DNA from: Hymenopus coronatus
Lineage: Eukaryota; Arthropoda; Insecta; Mantodea; Hymenopodidae
Assembly: GCA_030762935.1 (NCBI GenBank)
Contig: CM060888.1
Coordinates: 119,733,468 to 119,797,467, forward strand
DNA length: 64,000 nucleotides
Direction of reading: 5' to 3'
Within the stretch, counting starts at the first letter, position 1. Every line of letters begins with the position of its first letter. Below are positions 24,250 to 35,558 of this stretch, in pieces. The notes beneath the pieces were generated by a model. That model was not told the DNA's origin, did no database searches, and saw only the letters and a list, made by a program, of their open reading frames with translations. The position numbers and the translations under genes were made by a program.

Positions 24250-25470
24250 CAGAAAAAATCAGGGAGGTGAGTGAGTGGGACTGGCAGTGTTGAATGTAAG
24301 TGGGATAGGGGGGTGTGTGTGGATATGGGTGTGGGTGGGGTGGATGTGGGTGGGGTGTGGGTGAGGGGGTGGATGTGAGTGGGGTGAGTGTGTGTGTGTG
24401 GATGTGAGTGGGGTGGGGTGTGTGTTGATGTGAGTGGGGTAGGGTGTGTGTGTGTGGGAGTGAGTGGGGTGTGTGTGTGTGTGTGTGTGTGGATGTGAGT
24501 GGGGTGGGGAGGGGTGTGTTGTGTGTGTGTGGATGTGGGAGTGAGTGTGAGTGGGGTGGGGTGTTTGGGTGTGGATGTGAGTGGGGTGGAGTGTATGTCA
24601 GAGTGAGTGTGAGTGGGGTGGGAGTGTCTGTGGGATTGAGTGTGAGTGGGGTGGGGTGTGTGTGGGAGTGAGTGTGAGTGGGATGGAGTGTGTGTCAGAG
24701 TGAGTGTGAGTGGGGTGGGGTGTGTGTGGGATTGAGTGTGAATGGGGTGGGGTGTGTGTGTGTGTGTGAGTGAGTGTGAATGGGAGTGGGGTGGGTGTGT
24801 ATGTGAGTGAATGGGGTGTGTGTGGATGTGAGTATGAATGGGAATGGTGGTGGGGTGTGAATGAATGGTGTGTGTGTGGGTGTGAGTGTGTGAATGGGGT
24901 GTGAGTGTGAATGGGAGTGGTGGTTGGGTGTGTGTGAGTGTGAATGGGAGTGGTGGGGGGGGGGGGTGTGAGTGAATGGGGTGTGTGTGGGTGTGAGTGT
25001 GAATGGGAGTGGTGGTGGGGTGTGTGTGTGAGTGAATGGGGTGTGTGTGGGTGTGAGTGTGAATGGGAGTGGCGAGGTGTGTGTGTGGGTGTGAGTGTGA
25101 ATGGGAGTGGTGGTGGGATGTGTGTGAGTGAATGGGGTGTGTGTGTGTGTGGGAGTGAGTGTGAGTGGGGTGGGGTGTGTGTGGGATTGAGTGTGAGAGG
25201 GGTGGGGTGTGTGTGTGTGTGAGTGAATGGGGTGTGTGTGAGTGTGAATGGGAGTGGGGTGGGGTGTGTGTGTGAGTGTGAGTGAATGGGGTGTGTGTGG
25301 GTGTGAGTGTGAATGGGAGTGGTGGTGGGGTGTGTGGGTGTGAGTGAATGGGGTGTGTGTGGGTGTGAATGGGAGTGGGGTGGGGTGTGTGTGAGTGAGT
25401 GAATGGGGTGTGTGTGGGTGTGAGTGTGAATGGGAGTGGTGGTGGGGTGTGTGGGGTGTGAGTGAGTGAG
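24250..25470 (+). repeat. G/T-rich minisatellite
   Basis: About 1.2 kb of units such as GTGTGTGTGGGTGTGAGTGT plus GAATGGGAGTGGTGGTGGGG, loosely ~60 bp, in degenerate tandem arrays. The plus strand has almost no C. The long open frame on the other strand (His/Thr/Pro repeats) is only a product of this composition. Confidence 0.9.
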
Positions 25471-25509
25471 TAAAGGTTTGATAACAGTGTTATTATTGCC
25501 ATTTAAATT

Positions 25510-27640
25510 TGTAAGTGAGTCAATTAAGATTATGCATTGTGTTATTAATCAACTCACTTTCAAATTTAAAGAATTGAATGTTGAATTAGTTCTTTTAATC
25601 AGCAAATACAGAGAGAAGTTAAAGCATCATTTAGAGTTTTTCTCAGTGTTTCAGTTTATCAATTTAATTCAAAGTGATTTGTTTGTTTCTTTGTCCAGAG
25701 TTCTGCAGGGAAAGGTCACAAAAGAAAAAAATGAAGTAGTTGTTATTCAGCTGATTGAGATGATAGATGTAACCAAATTTTGTCATGTGCATTTGTATTT
25801 TGACTAGTTGATTGAGACAGTCAAGTTGGAGGGTTTTCACTACATATCAGGATCACTCAGTAGATGCACCATACAATATTGCTATGCGAGTTTAACAAAA
25901 TAGTTGGATATAAAACAGTGGCTCAGACTTTTGACAGTATTGCTGTATTTTTGGGCCATCTAAATTGTTTTCAGAACAAAGCACCTCAAAGTGACATATG
26001 CAATTTTTGAGTATTGCTATGCTCACAGGTTACATTTGGTATTATCTTTCAACTTTTCAGCATAATATGTTTGCTTTTCAATACTGAATGGGTGAGCTGC
26101 CTTTTTTAATAAATTCTACAAAACAAACCAATGCAGTAGATGGCGAAGTCCACAGAAGACTGCCAAACATAACACCAACCTTCTGGAACTACAGTTCTCA
26201 TCTAATGCAAGTAGCGTATGAATACAGAAACAGTCCTGATATTTTCCAGTGAATCACTGGTCCTGAAGAAAAATTGGATCAAGGGACTCTGCAGTTTTGG
26301 TGTATCACTGCAAGACAATTTCTTTTTAAGTATGTTTGCAGACATGCCTCTTCACACACCAGATTAAATAATATTCTACAGGCTAAAAGCATTGGTATGA
26401 CCTGTTGTACTGTGAAAGTCAAAGAATTTTAACATTCATCAAAGGGTAATGCAAAGAATTTTCAAGAATTTGGGAAAAGAGATACAACTGTAGTGATATA
26501 AACTAGCATAAAAATGGCAGAAAGGCCTGGAGAATGTCATATAAGGCTAGTTTACTGGCATTTATACAGTGAAATCATGGAAATTATATTTCAGCAATTA
26601 CAAGATAGATTCTGCAACTTGGACGCACTTTGATTCCTAGAACTTCTGAATCAGAAAAATTACCTAAGAACAAATCAAGAGAAACCTCCCTGAATTGGGA
26701 TCTCGGATCTGAATGATTCTTATAGAAGTTTGACTTTGTATTCTTAAGATCACAGCTCAATATAATATACTGCGACAAATGTGTTGGAGACCTTCTTGTG
26801 CTCATAAATGCAAATGATCTTAAGAATGGGTACTGTGAGGTAGTGAATCTGTGAATTGTTACTAACTATCCTAGCTACAAGTGCTTCAGTAAAGAGTTTC
26901 TCAGCTATGAAGAGAACAAAATCTTATGTCAGAAATTCTCAGCTTCAAATTTTGCCTGTATATCATTTGAGAAAGAGTTGCTTTGAGTTTTAAAAAATAC
27001 TACCATGATTACTGATGACTGTGCAAAAGAATTTTAGTATGCAGTTGCTCTATAGATGAGGTGAGTTGAGTATATTCCATATTAAATATTAATATATTTT
27101 GATGTAATCTATATAACATTTCATACATATTTGCATGTGTTGATTAACTTTTTAAACTTCATAATAAATAGAATTTTCAGAATTATCTCTTAATTTTTCT
27201 TTAGTTGGCAAATGCTATTTTACTTACAAAACATATTCAGAATACAGTATTGGTTATAACACAGTCTTAACTCCACATACATTTTCTTAATACTGCTAAA
27301 ATTGTAGCACTGCCAAAAGAATTTTGTTTCTCTTCTGTATGGCCATAAAGTAAACATGACTCTCTTATAGAACTCCTTAGTCAAGCAGAGTATCCTGAGC
27401 TTATCTTCAACCCTTTCTCTATTCTTAAAATTAGAGAATCTAGACTAGTGTTTTAACACAGAAATATATTATATAAATATACCGAAAATTGAAATGGAAA
27501 TGAAATGTAATGCTTACTGAAATGGTAGTGTATTATTGACAAATAAGTTTCTGCATTCATACACAAGTCGAGCCATGAACTTTTAGCAGCCAGTGAAAGC
27601 TCTGAAAAAGAAATATGTCCAAAATTCTGAAGCAATATAA
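25510..27640. other. No gene recognised
   Basis: A 113-codon open frame at 25466-25807 starts inside the minisatellite and shows no family motif. A 73-codon minus-strand frame at 26584-26805 is likewise unrecognised. Confidence 0.45.
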
Positions 27641-27641
27641 A

Positions 27642-27819
27642 CACTTCACTAATTTTTACAAACACCTCACCTATGGAGTAGGACGATTATTTCAAGAGCT
27701 CTTGCCTGCATCATCAGCTGTTGAACCACTGCACTCGTTGAAAGTAGTGATTCAACAGCTGACAAGGCAGGCAAGGACTCTCGAAACAATCATCCTACTC
27801 CATAAAAGTTAGTGAAGTG
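27642..27819. repeat. Foldback (inverted repeat, ~80-bp arms)
   Basis: Left arm 27642-27730 and right arm 27743-27819 pair over most of their length: GGAGTAGGACGATTATTTC with GAAACAATCATCCTACTCC, and CATCAGCTGTTGAA with TTCAACAGCTGAC. The loop is about 12 nt. No coding content. It could be a tiny foldback transposon or the source of a long hairpin RNA. Confidence 0.8.
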
Positions 27820-28899
27820 TATGTAAAAGTAAAGCACATTAATCAATCTAATTATCCTTCACTGTAGCTTCACAGTATTATACATGTTGCAATATTAATT
27901 TTACTTATAATTATCTTCTATAGTACGTCACTTCTTTAAAATGGATACAAGCCAAACTAAGCCCTTCATAGTATGTAGCTTTTCAGAATGACAAGAGTCT
28001 AATTTCAAAACAAATTTAAAGGTTTATATTTTTACTGTTCATTTTGATATATGTTCATTTTAATTACTCATTTTTTTAGTTCTTTGAGTGAGAACAGTAT
28101 AAATTAATCTTCCATTATCATATGCATTTATATCATATGCCCATGTCATCTTCAATAAAGTAGAAATAAATTTGCTGAATATGGTTAGGTACTACATAAT
28201 TGTTTGTCATTTTTATAATAAGTACTGTAAAATTTATAATGATCTACTTTAAATAAAATTAAGATTTTGAGAAAGTTATCCTTATTCACATGTCTCGGCA
28301 ATTTTTTTATAATAATATTCATTGAATTCTAATTAAAAATACTTCACTGATTCATTGCACATTTGCTCATATGAAACACAGAAATAAGGTAACCATTACT
28401 CTTGAAGACTAAACTTTTTAGATACGTCAGTTGATGCAATCTAAGAATCAAGCATATTGTTTACTACTTTTGAAACTGTGAATTATTATCTAACTTTATA
28501 AAACAAGTTGCTATGTATTCATTTATTATATATAATTCAAATTTATATTTTATTTTTTGCTCTTCTTAAATCAATGTAGAATATAACCCATTTTTCTTAC
28601 CAACTTCATCTCTGTAAGATATACCTAAATTTCACCCATAACACACATTTAACTAAACACATTCCTAAAGTCAATAAGACTTCTATTGAATGAAAACAAA
28701 TCACAAAAAAGTGACACATACCCTGAACTTCAAAGACCAATTATTTAGAGACAGATTTTAAAGTTAGAATTTACTCAAAGTTTATAGCTTCTATGTTGGA
28801 ATTGGAAAAAGTTATACCCAATGTAATGGTTAAGTTCAGGTAATAGAAATAGCACTAACTAATCTTTTATACATGGTAAATTAATTTCAAAATGTAGTA

Positions 28900-29420
28900 A
28901 CATTAAGTTATTCAACTTCAGCTACACAAACATTATTAACAAACAAGTCTCCAATCTCCGTAAAGTGTTAGAAATAAACATGCTTAATATATTAATGATC
29001 AAACGAAATAAAATTAATAATTTCAAATGGATACCCTCTCATTGTGCAATCTATGGCAAAGAAATTGCTGATTCTTTAGCAGAATAAGAAACCAAAATAT
29101 TATAGAAACCAAATAAAACCTTGCTGTATCACTCTGCAAAATTTTAGTTAAAAGAACTCCCAAAAACAACTGCTTGAACACTTCAAAACCCAAAAATATA
29201 CTGAATCTTGGGCAACTATATTGCAAAACAAAAATGTATGACCAAGAAATAGAACTGTAGCAACATTAGGATTATTAATATGCTTGGGTTCATTTATGCA
29301 TAAACTTGGTATGTATTCTACTTAGTATCTACCTTTTGCCAAGAAAAGCACTCCATATTAAATCAGAATTGCCATTCTAACTTTTCAACATTTCAGAACA
29401 TTGATGTTATTAGGAAGCAA
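28900..29420 (+). pseudogene. Non-LTR retrotransposon RNase H/tail remnant
   Basis: Reads FKWIPSHCAIYGKEIADSLA, the WIPSHxGIxGNExAD motif of retrotransposon RNase H. After stops comes PRNRTVATLGLLI, the usual region before the terminal zinc-binding tail. Heavily decayed. Confidence 0.6.
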
Positions 29421-29772
29421 GAAAGCAAATGGAAGATTAGATTACTACTATTACTTTTCTTTCTCCTTATTCAATGCATATTATTAAACACCTTATTCAG
29501 ATGCCACATTAGTTGGTGCATTTGCATTAGTCTCAGTAAGACAGTTTCTAGAATTTCACTTCTAATAAGAAGTTCAATGTATTTATTGTTAGATTCTGAT
29601 CCAACTACATCTTCATTTTTTCATTGCACTTAACATCTGAAACACTTCTTTCGATAACTAAGATGCCAAATAATAAAAAAGATTATAATAACTTGTACAA
29701 CAGTTTAGTAACCATATTTGAAATATCTAAGCTAAGTTTTTAAACAAATTAAAAAAATCATCTTCTACTTAC

Positions 29773-29869
29773 CATTTGAGAGCAAAACTTCTGCATATGC
29801 ATCCATAGGGCCACACCAGCTTTAATAAACTTCAAAGCACACAGAAGAGTATTTTTATTAGCAGTTCCC
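29773..29869 (-). CDS. Candidate exon, unassigned
   Basis: 97 bp bounded by TTTTACCACAG and ATG|GTAAGT. Only one frame is open throughout: one base, then 32 codons (GTANKNTLLCALKFIKAG...). It lies between the two recognised minus-strand genes and could be an upstream exon of the WBP1/VOPP1-like gene. Its end phase (0) does not fit the CAG acceptor of the cysteine exon directly, though it would fit an inner AG. I do not recognise the peptide, so a noncoding exon or chance is possible. Confidence 0.28.
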
Positions 29870-29879
29870 CTGTGGTAAA

Positions 29880-31670
29880 AGATTATTATTGACTTCTTAT
29901 TCCAACTAATATATTTCAAGTGATTTAAATCTTATTTAGTAAATACTTCCAGTATAATTGAATATTTGCTGACTAGAAAAATACCTTTTAATGCCATGAA
30001 AAGTTTGTGTTCTTTATTTAATATTCACCATTAGTTACTGAAAGAAGCTGTAAGGGTTTAGAAATATTTATGTTAATTTCATACTTCTCCAACTGCAAAA
30101 CAACTATCTTTCTGGAATAAATACCTAAGTCTTATTGTTAGTAAATGACTTAATATTTTGCTTAACTTTTATTTATGTCAAATTTATACATTTATGAAAT
30201 ATATGACATTTCTTCCAATAATGTATTATTCTTGAGTTAGAACTGTATCCACCAACCAACAAGTTAGCATAACTGTATATCACTATGGAATGGGCCTGGT
30301 GAAATATTTATAAGGAAATAGCAAGGACAAAGCTTTCAAGGAATATTAAAATAACATGAAAGAAACTCTAAAACTTGTAAATTGCTGCATAAAATCATTA
30401 TAGTGCCACTAAGCCAAGTATAAATTTAACTTTGAAATAATCTAAAAATAACATGAAAAGTATATAATAATACAAAGCTCACTGTGTGGATCTGCAAATG
30501 TCATTTGAGCCAGTGGTACATATTAAAGTCTGGTGCTACCATCTAGGACAGTAAGGATGAAACTAAACCAATCAATTGGATGATATTGACTATGTCAGGA
30601 AGTGCATGTCATTCCACTCTGGTGCCATGGTAACTGCCTTACTGAATAAACAAAGAGTATTCCAGGTTCATGTTATATGCAGGTGATGGAGTTTGTTGTC
30701 TGATCCACTTAAAAAGGAAGCTTCCTCAGTTGTTCAACTAAGTGTCATTCACATAACACTTTGATGGTATACAATGACCATGTTAAGAGTAACATCAAGT
30801 AACATCAGAACTATTATACAAATACAAAATAAAATAGGTACATCAAGTTTTTTTTTTTAAAAGTGTATATCATCATATAGGTACCTATCTTAATCTCCTG
30901 CTCTCTTTGTTTTAGACTGAAAGAAAAAGCACAATCATAAACAATTTATTTGATTCTTCATTACCTTTTTCATATTTTAGTTTTTGATAAATAGAAAATG
31001 CAGAACATATCTAAAAACAATATCAGTTGTTTCTCTACTTTGCTACTGCTATGTCTGATTCAGAAGAAAATTATAGAAATACTGGTAACAAAAAATGAAG
31101 TCATATAATTGTTAACAAAATTATGGACAACATATAAGGTTATAGATGAATAAATAAAATTAATGCTCAAATCAGTTTTACAGATTCAATCTCTTTTTAG
31201 AGAATTAAAATATTCCCTTAAAAGCTTATTAAAGTAAATAATAATAATAATAATAATCTTTCTCTTTTATTCTCCTCTTATGCAGGATTTACAAGCCAGT
31301 ACCTGTGGTCAGACACATGTTAAGGAACAGCAGAGTCTCTGGATCAGAGAGAGTAGCCAAGTTGGGTGATGCTTGATGTGAAAGTGGATGATATGAAATA
31401 ACAGTGAAAGGGATAAAAGGACAAAATGATATGGAGCAGTTGGTGGTATGAATATTGGGGAAAACCAGATAATGTGAAGAAAACCTGCACAGATGCTGCT
31501 TCGCCCACCCAAATTCTACATATAGTTCGCTGGGATAGAGCACAGACTTCCTTGGTGAGAGATGAGCAGTCTAACCCCTGGTGGCAGACACGTCAAACCA
31601 AGTGAACATCTCTACTGCTACTTGCAGAGCAGGAGACCAGAGTTTGATACTAGTATATCAAAGAGATTGG
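29880..31670. other. No gene recognised
   Basis: AT-rich DNA. The segment at 31270-31660 is less AT-rich and may be an old retroposon, but I see no clear promoter box. Confidence 0.45.
31237..31258 (+). repeat. (AAT)n microsatellite
   Basis: Seven AAT triplets in AT-rich DNA. Confidence 0.9.
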
Positions 31671-31679
31671 CTTGCCTCA

Positions 31680-32530
31680 ATGAAAATCACAACCAGTAAT
31701 AGCATAAATAAAATGAATAAATATTCAAGATAAAAACATAACTGATAGTAGTTTAAATTAAAGGAATAAATATTAAAGATAAAAGTCACAACTGGTAATG
31801 CTTAAATTGAAAGAATAGCTATTGAAAGACTATGTTTAATAAATTGATTTAAGTAAAATTAAATAGAACATGACTAGTTTATGGACTTAAATTCACTTTT
31901 AACATTTCAATAAGTCACCTCTTTAAGATTAGGGGAATTCAAATTCCATCCTTCTCTTCTAGAGAGCAAATTCAGTTATTTTCTGTTCCTTTTTCTGAGT
32001 TCTCTTAGTAGGCAATTATTCCAAAATGAAAAAGCCTCTCTCTTCTTTAAGAGCAATTTTTTATTCTCTTCAGGCCTGAAAACAATATTTTTACTAAAAA
32101 TGCACTCACACAAATTCAATGCAGAATGACACTAATATTTTAAAATGCAGTAAACTTTGTTTTAGCATTGAATTAGTGCTCAGTAGTGCAAATTAACTGG
32201 TAGTTTTATTTCTAAACTCTTATACTGTACACTACAAATAACTCTTTTCTAAGTCAAATGGTATTGTAATTCCCATAGGTATGCGACTTACCATATAGCT
32301 TCGGAAGCTATTTTTGGAGAACTAGTCTGTAGTTTCCATGTGACAAATGTAAAATTGCCAATTAATAATAATCATTGTTATCATTGCAATCAAACACAAA
32401 ACAGAGAGTTTTATATTCAATATTTTTCCTCTTGAAAGACATTTCTACTTTAGACATGGTTTCTTGAAAAATTTGTTCTCAGTCCCCATGTAATGTGGCT
32501 ATGGAGTATCAAGTTTCTGGGATTTTACAT
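31680..32530 (+). repeat. Inverted duplication, left arm
   Basis: Matches the reverse complement of 33380-34252 through many blocks: GAAAATCACAACCAGTAATA, GTTTAAATTAAAG, TTTTAGCATTGAATTAGTGC, GTTTTATTTCTAAACTCTTA and TTATATTCAATATTTTTC. Divergence with small indels shows it is old. Confidence 0.78.
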
Positions 32531-32791
32531 CACATATATACATCTTGGATATTGAAAAAAACAAAATAGAAAAACAATTTGAAATAGTCTACTGGTGCTA
32601 AAATATGTGACTCAATTTCTTAAGCATGTTCTAGTATAGCACTAAACACATCACAAATTTTGTTATATACCTGCACACAGTGTTTACCAATCTTGAGAAG
32701 TAATTCCATTGGTAGCAACTGCAATAAGTGTCAGAATTAAACCGGGAATTTTTGTCTGAAGGCTAGCATACTAAACACAACTGAATGACAT

Positions 32792-33069
32792 ATAAATGTA
32801 AATGGTGTGTTACTTATGGATGTTCTTTAACTACTGTAGTTCTCAGCGTCCCATTCTAAATTGGACATGAAAGATCGCTTAATTTTGCTCAGAGGCCTCT
32901 CTTATCAGGCTTGAGGTTCTTTTATGTGCCGTAAATCTACTTCCCTTCCGAAGGAAGCCATGCTAAGGATTTTTACGTCCAAAAAAATCCATCATCCTCC
33001 GCTGGGTTTGAACCCGCAACCTTGGGTATATGAAGTCAGCATGGTAACCATTGCACAAAGGAGGACAAC
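32792..33069 (-). mobile_element. tRNA-derived SINE C, copy 1, with target duplications
   Basis: Reverse orientation: B box GGGTTCAAACCC, then GGCTTCCTTCGGAAGG and GATTTACGGCACATAAAAG. Flanked by a perfect 12-bp direct repeat ACTGAATGACAT at 32780-32791 and 33070-33081. It sits in the spacer of the inverted duplication at 31.7-34.3 kb. Confidence 0.82.
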
Positions 33070-33379
33070 ACTGAATGACATGGATATGTCATTATAATCA
33101 CATAGTTATTGAATAATCCCCAAAAACGTGGACCTAATATGTTAAATTACTGACGCTTATGAGCCAGCCAAAGCAATTTCTCTACAGCTTCAACTGAGCA
33201 GTGAGAGACTTGCATGTGCTCCTCTGAAGGTCACGGCCATAAGCGTGTTTCACTTTTTCAGTGAATTTAGTTTCAGAGAGGAGTTAACAATAACTATAAG
33301 CACAACATATAATATCAGTCTAGATAAATGTATTTGAGTGAAATTCAGTGAACAGCAGCCGAACGCAGACTATCTGTTA

Positions 33380-34252
33380 ATCATCTAAGACTTTCTGTAC
33401 CTATAGTTCAATAGCTGCATTACATAATGACTGAATAGATTTTTCAATAAGCTATGTCTCAACTAAATCATTGAGGAGAAAAATATTGAATATAAGCTTC
33501 TCTATGCTGAAATGTTTAATAACACTGACAAATGATCAGATGTAAGATTTTAAGATTATTTTAAATTGAGAATTTTCAACTTATTGTCTCATGAAGACTA
33601 TATACAAGTTCCCCAAAACCATTTTTCAAAGTTTCTTATATGCATATGGAAATTACTTCAATGCCATTCAATTGGAAAGAGAACTAACTGTAGTATACAG
33701 TACAAGAGTTTAGAAATAAAACTACAAATGAACTTATACTACTGAGCACTACTTCAATGCTAAAACAAAATTTTCTACCGTATGTATTCTGTATGTAATT
33801 CCTAGGAGTACATTTTCAGTAGAAAGTTCATTTTCAGTGCTGAAGAAAATCGAAAGTGCCTCGGAATGTTACTGGAGGAGAGCGAGACTTTCTCATTTGA
33901 TAATCATTTCTTCTGAAGCTCACATACTAAGAGAAGTAAGAAAAAGGAACAGTTCAAATGAAACAGAAAATTAACAAATTTGCTTCCAAGTAGAAGGATG
34001 GGTTTTCAATTTAATTGAGGTACTACCAAGGTGTCAAAAGTGAATTTAAATCCAGAAATTAGCTATTTTCTGTTAAATTTTACTTAATATAACTTTATTA
34101 AATATAGTATTTCAACAATTACTCTTTCAATTTAAACCACTCCAGTTGCAAATGTTATCTTTAATATATATGCCTTTAATTTAAACTAGTATAAGTTTTT
34201 ATCTTTAATGTTTATTCATTTGATTTATACTATTGCTGGTTGTGATTTCTAT
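33380..34252 (-). repeat. Inverted duplication, right arm
   Basis: Reverse partner of 31680-32530, separated by a spacer of about 850 bp that includes SINE C copy 1. No coding motif recognised in either arm. Confidence 0.78.
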
Positions 34253-35558
34253 AAGACAACTCTGTTTCTTGATTTATTAAAAACTTATTAAACCAAAAAA
34301 TTTACCTAAAAACTATAATATTCATTGTTTGGCTATCTGAATGGTCGTTGCATGCCACTGAACTCCTCACATTGTGTGTGCAACTGGAGATACTTTCCAC
34401 TCAGTATAAAAAAAAAAAAATATTTTTCTTGGTCAGTTTGGGAAACTTATTAGTAGGTATATAAGAATGAGTGAAAATGAAACAAACTAAATTCTTCCCT
34501 CTCCATAAATACTTCAATTGAAAAACCTGTCCCTACTGAATACTTGAGAGACTAGACACGTGGTACAAGGTCAATAAACAATTTAGGAAGAAAGATGAGC
34601 AAGTGAAGTTGTTTTACAAGTAATAACACTCCAATGCTCAATCCTCTACATCATTCACAAATAGCTGATTGCCACCAATGTTATTGCTTATACGTGACAA
34701 CCATGGTCATAGTCATCTTGGTATTTAGAAACATCTACTTGGATTAGAAGGAAAGAAATAGGATTTTCTAATACTAGGTTCCTCGTATCCTCAGAATTTA
34801 ATCTTATAATCAGTGAGCAAAATCCAGGAAGACATGAATAGATGCCCCCCTCCCCCAATCTTTTACTTCTTTAAAAAGATGGAAGAAAAAACGTGTATCG
34901 TGTCTTTCTATTTAAAAAGTTTGACACCAAAAGAGATAAAAGCCGAGTTGGATGAAGTTCATGGCACACGTGCTCTTACGTTTGCTACAATTTACAATTG
35001 GATAAATGAATTTAAACATGACCGTACATTTACAAATGATGAACATTGGCCATACATCCAGTAGAAATGGCTTCTCCGAAATGATTGCCAAATCCAAGAT
35101 ATGGTTTTGAGATAAATCAAAGTTCGCAAAATAGTAGAGGCATATCACAAGGTACAGTTCTGAATTTTGTACCAAAAATTAGATCTGACAAATATGTCAC
35201 CAAGATGGATGTCGCAAAGGCTCTCAAAGGAGAATAAATGCAATCAATCGTGTGATCGATTCAGAAGCTTGGCTTTTCCATCACAGTCCTGACGAGTTTC
35301 TATTCATAACTGTGGATGAAGCATGGATACGCTACTACACTCCAGAGCAGTGTTGCCAGAAGCATTTCTCAAAATTTTGCCCGAATCATTAAAAAAATCC
35401 CGAAGTTTCAGTTGAAGTCGCCCAATATTTTTGTTAAAATATGCAATTTATTTTACTATTTTGCACGTATGTATGCATGCACTCTCTCTCTCTTAGAATA
35501 TTTTCAAAAGATTCTTACAACTGGTATCTCTGTAAGTATAGCACAATCATAATAAATG

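Noticed and set aside
24228..25502. 424-codon open frame on the minus strand (His/Thr/Pro-rich)
   Set aside because: It exists only because the minisatellite lacks stop codons on that strand. There is no domain, no splice context and no non-repeat sequence.
25466..25807. 113-codon plus-strand open frame as a gene
   Set aside because: Starts within the minisatellite edge, has low-complexity hydrophobic composition, no motif and no splice support.
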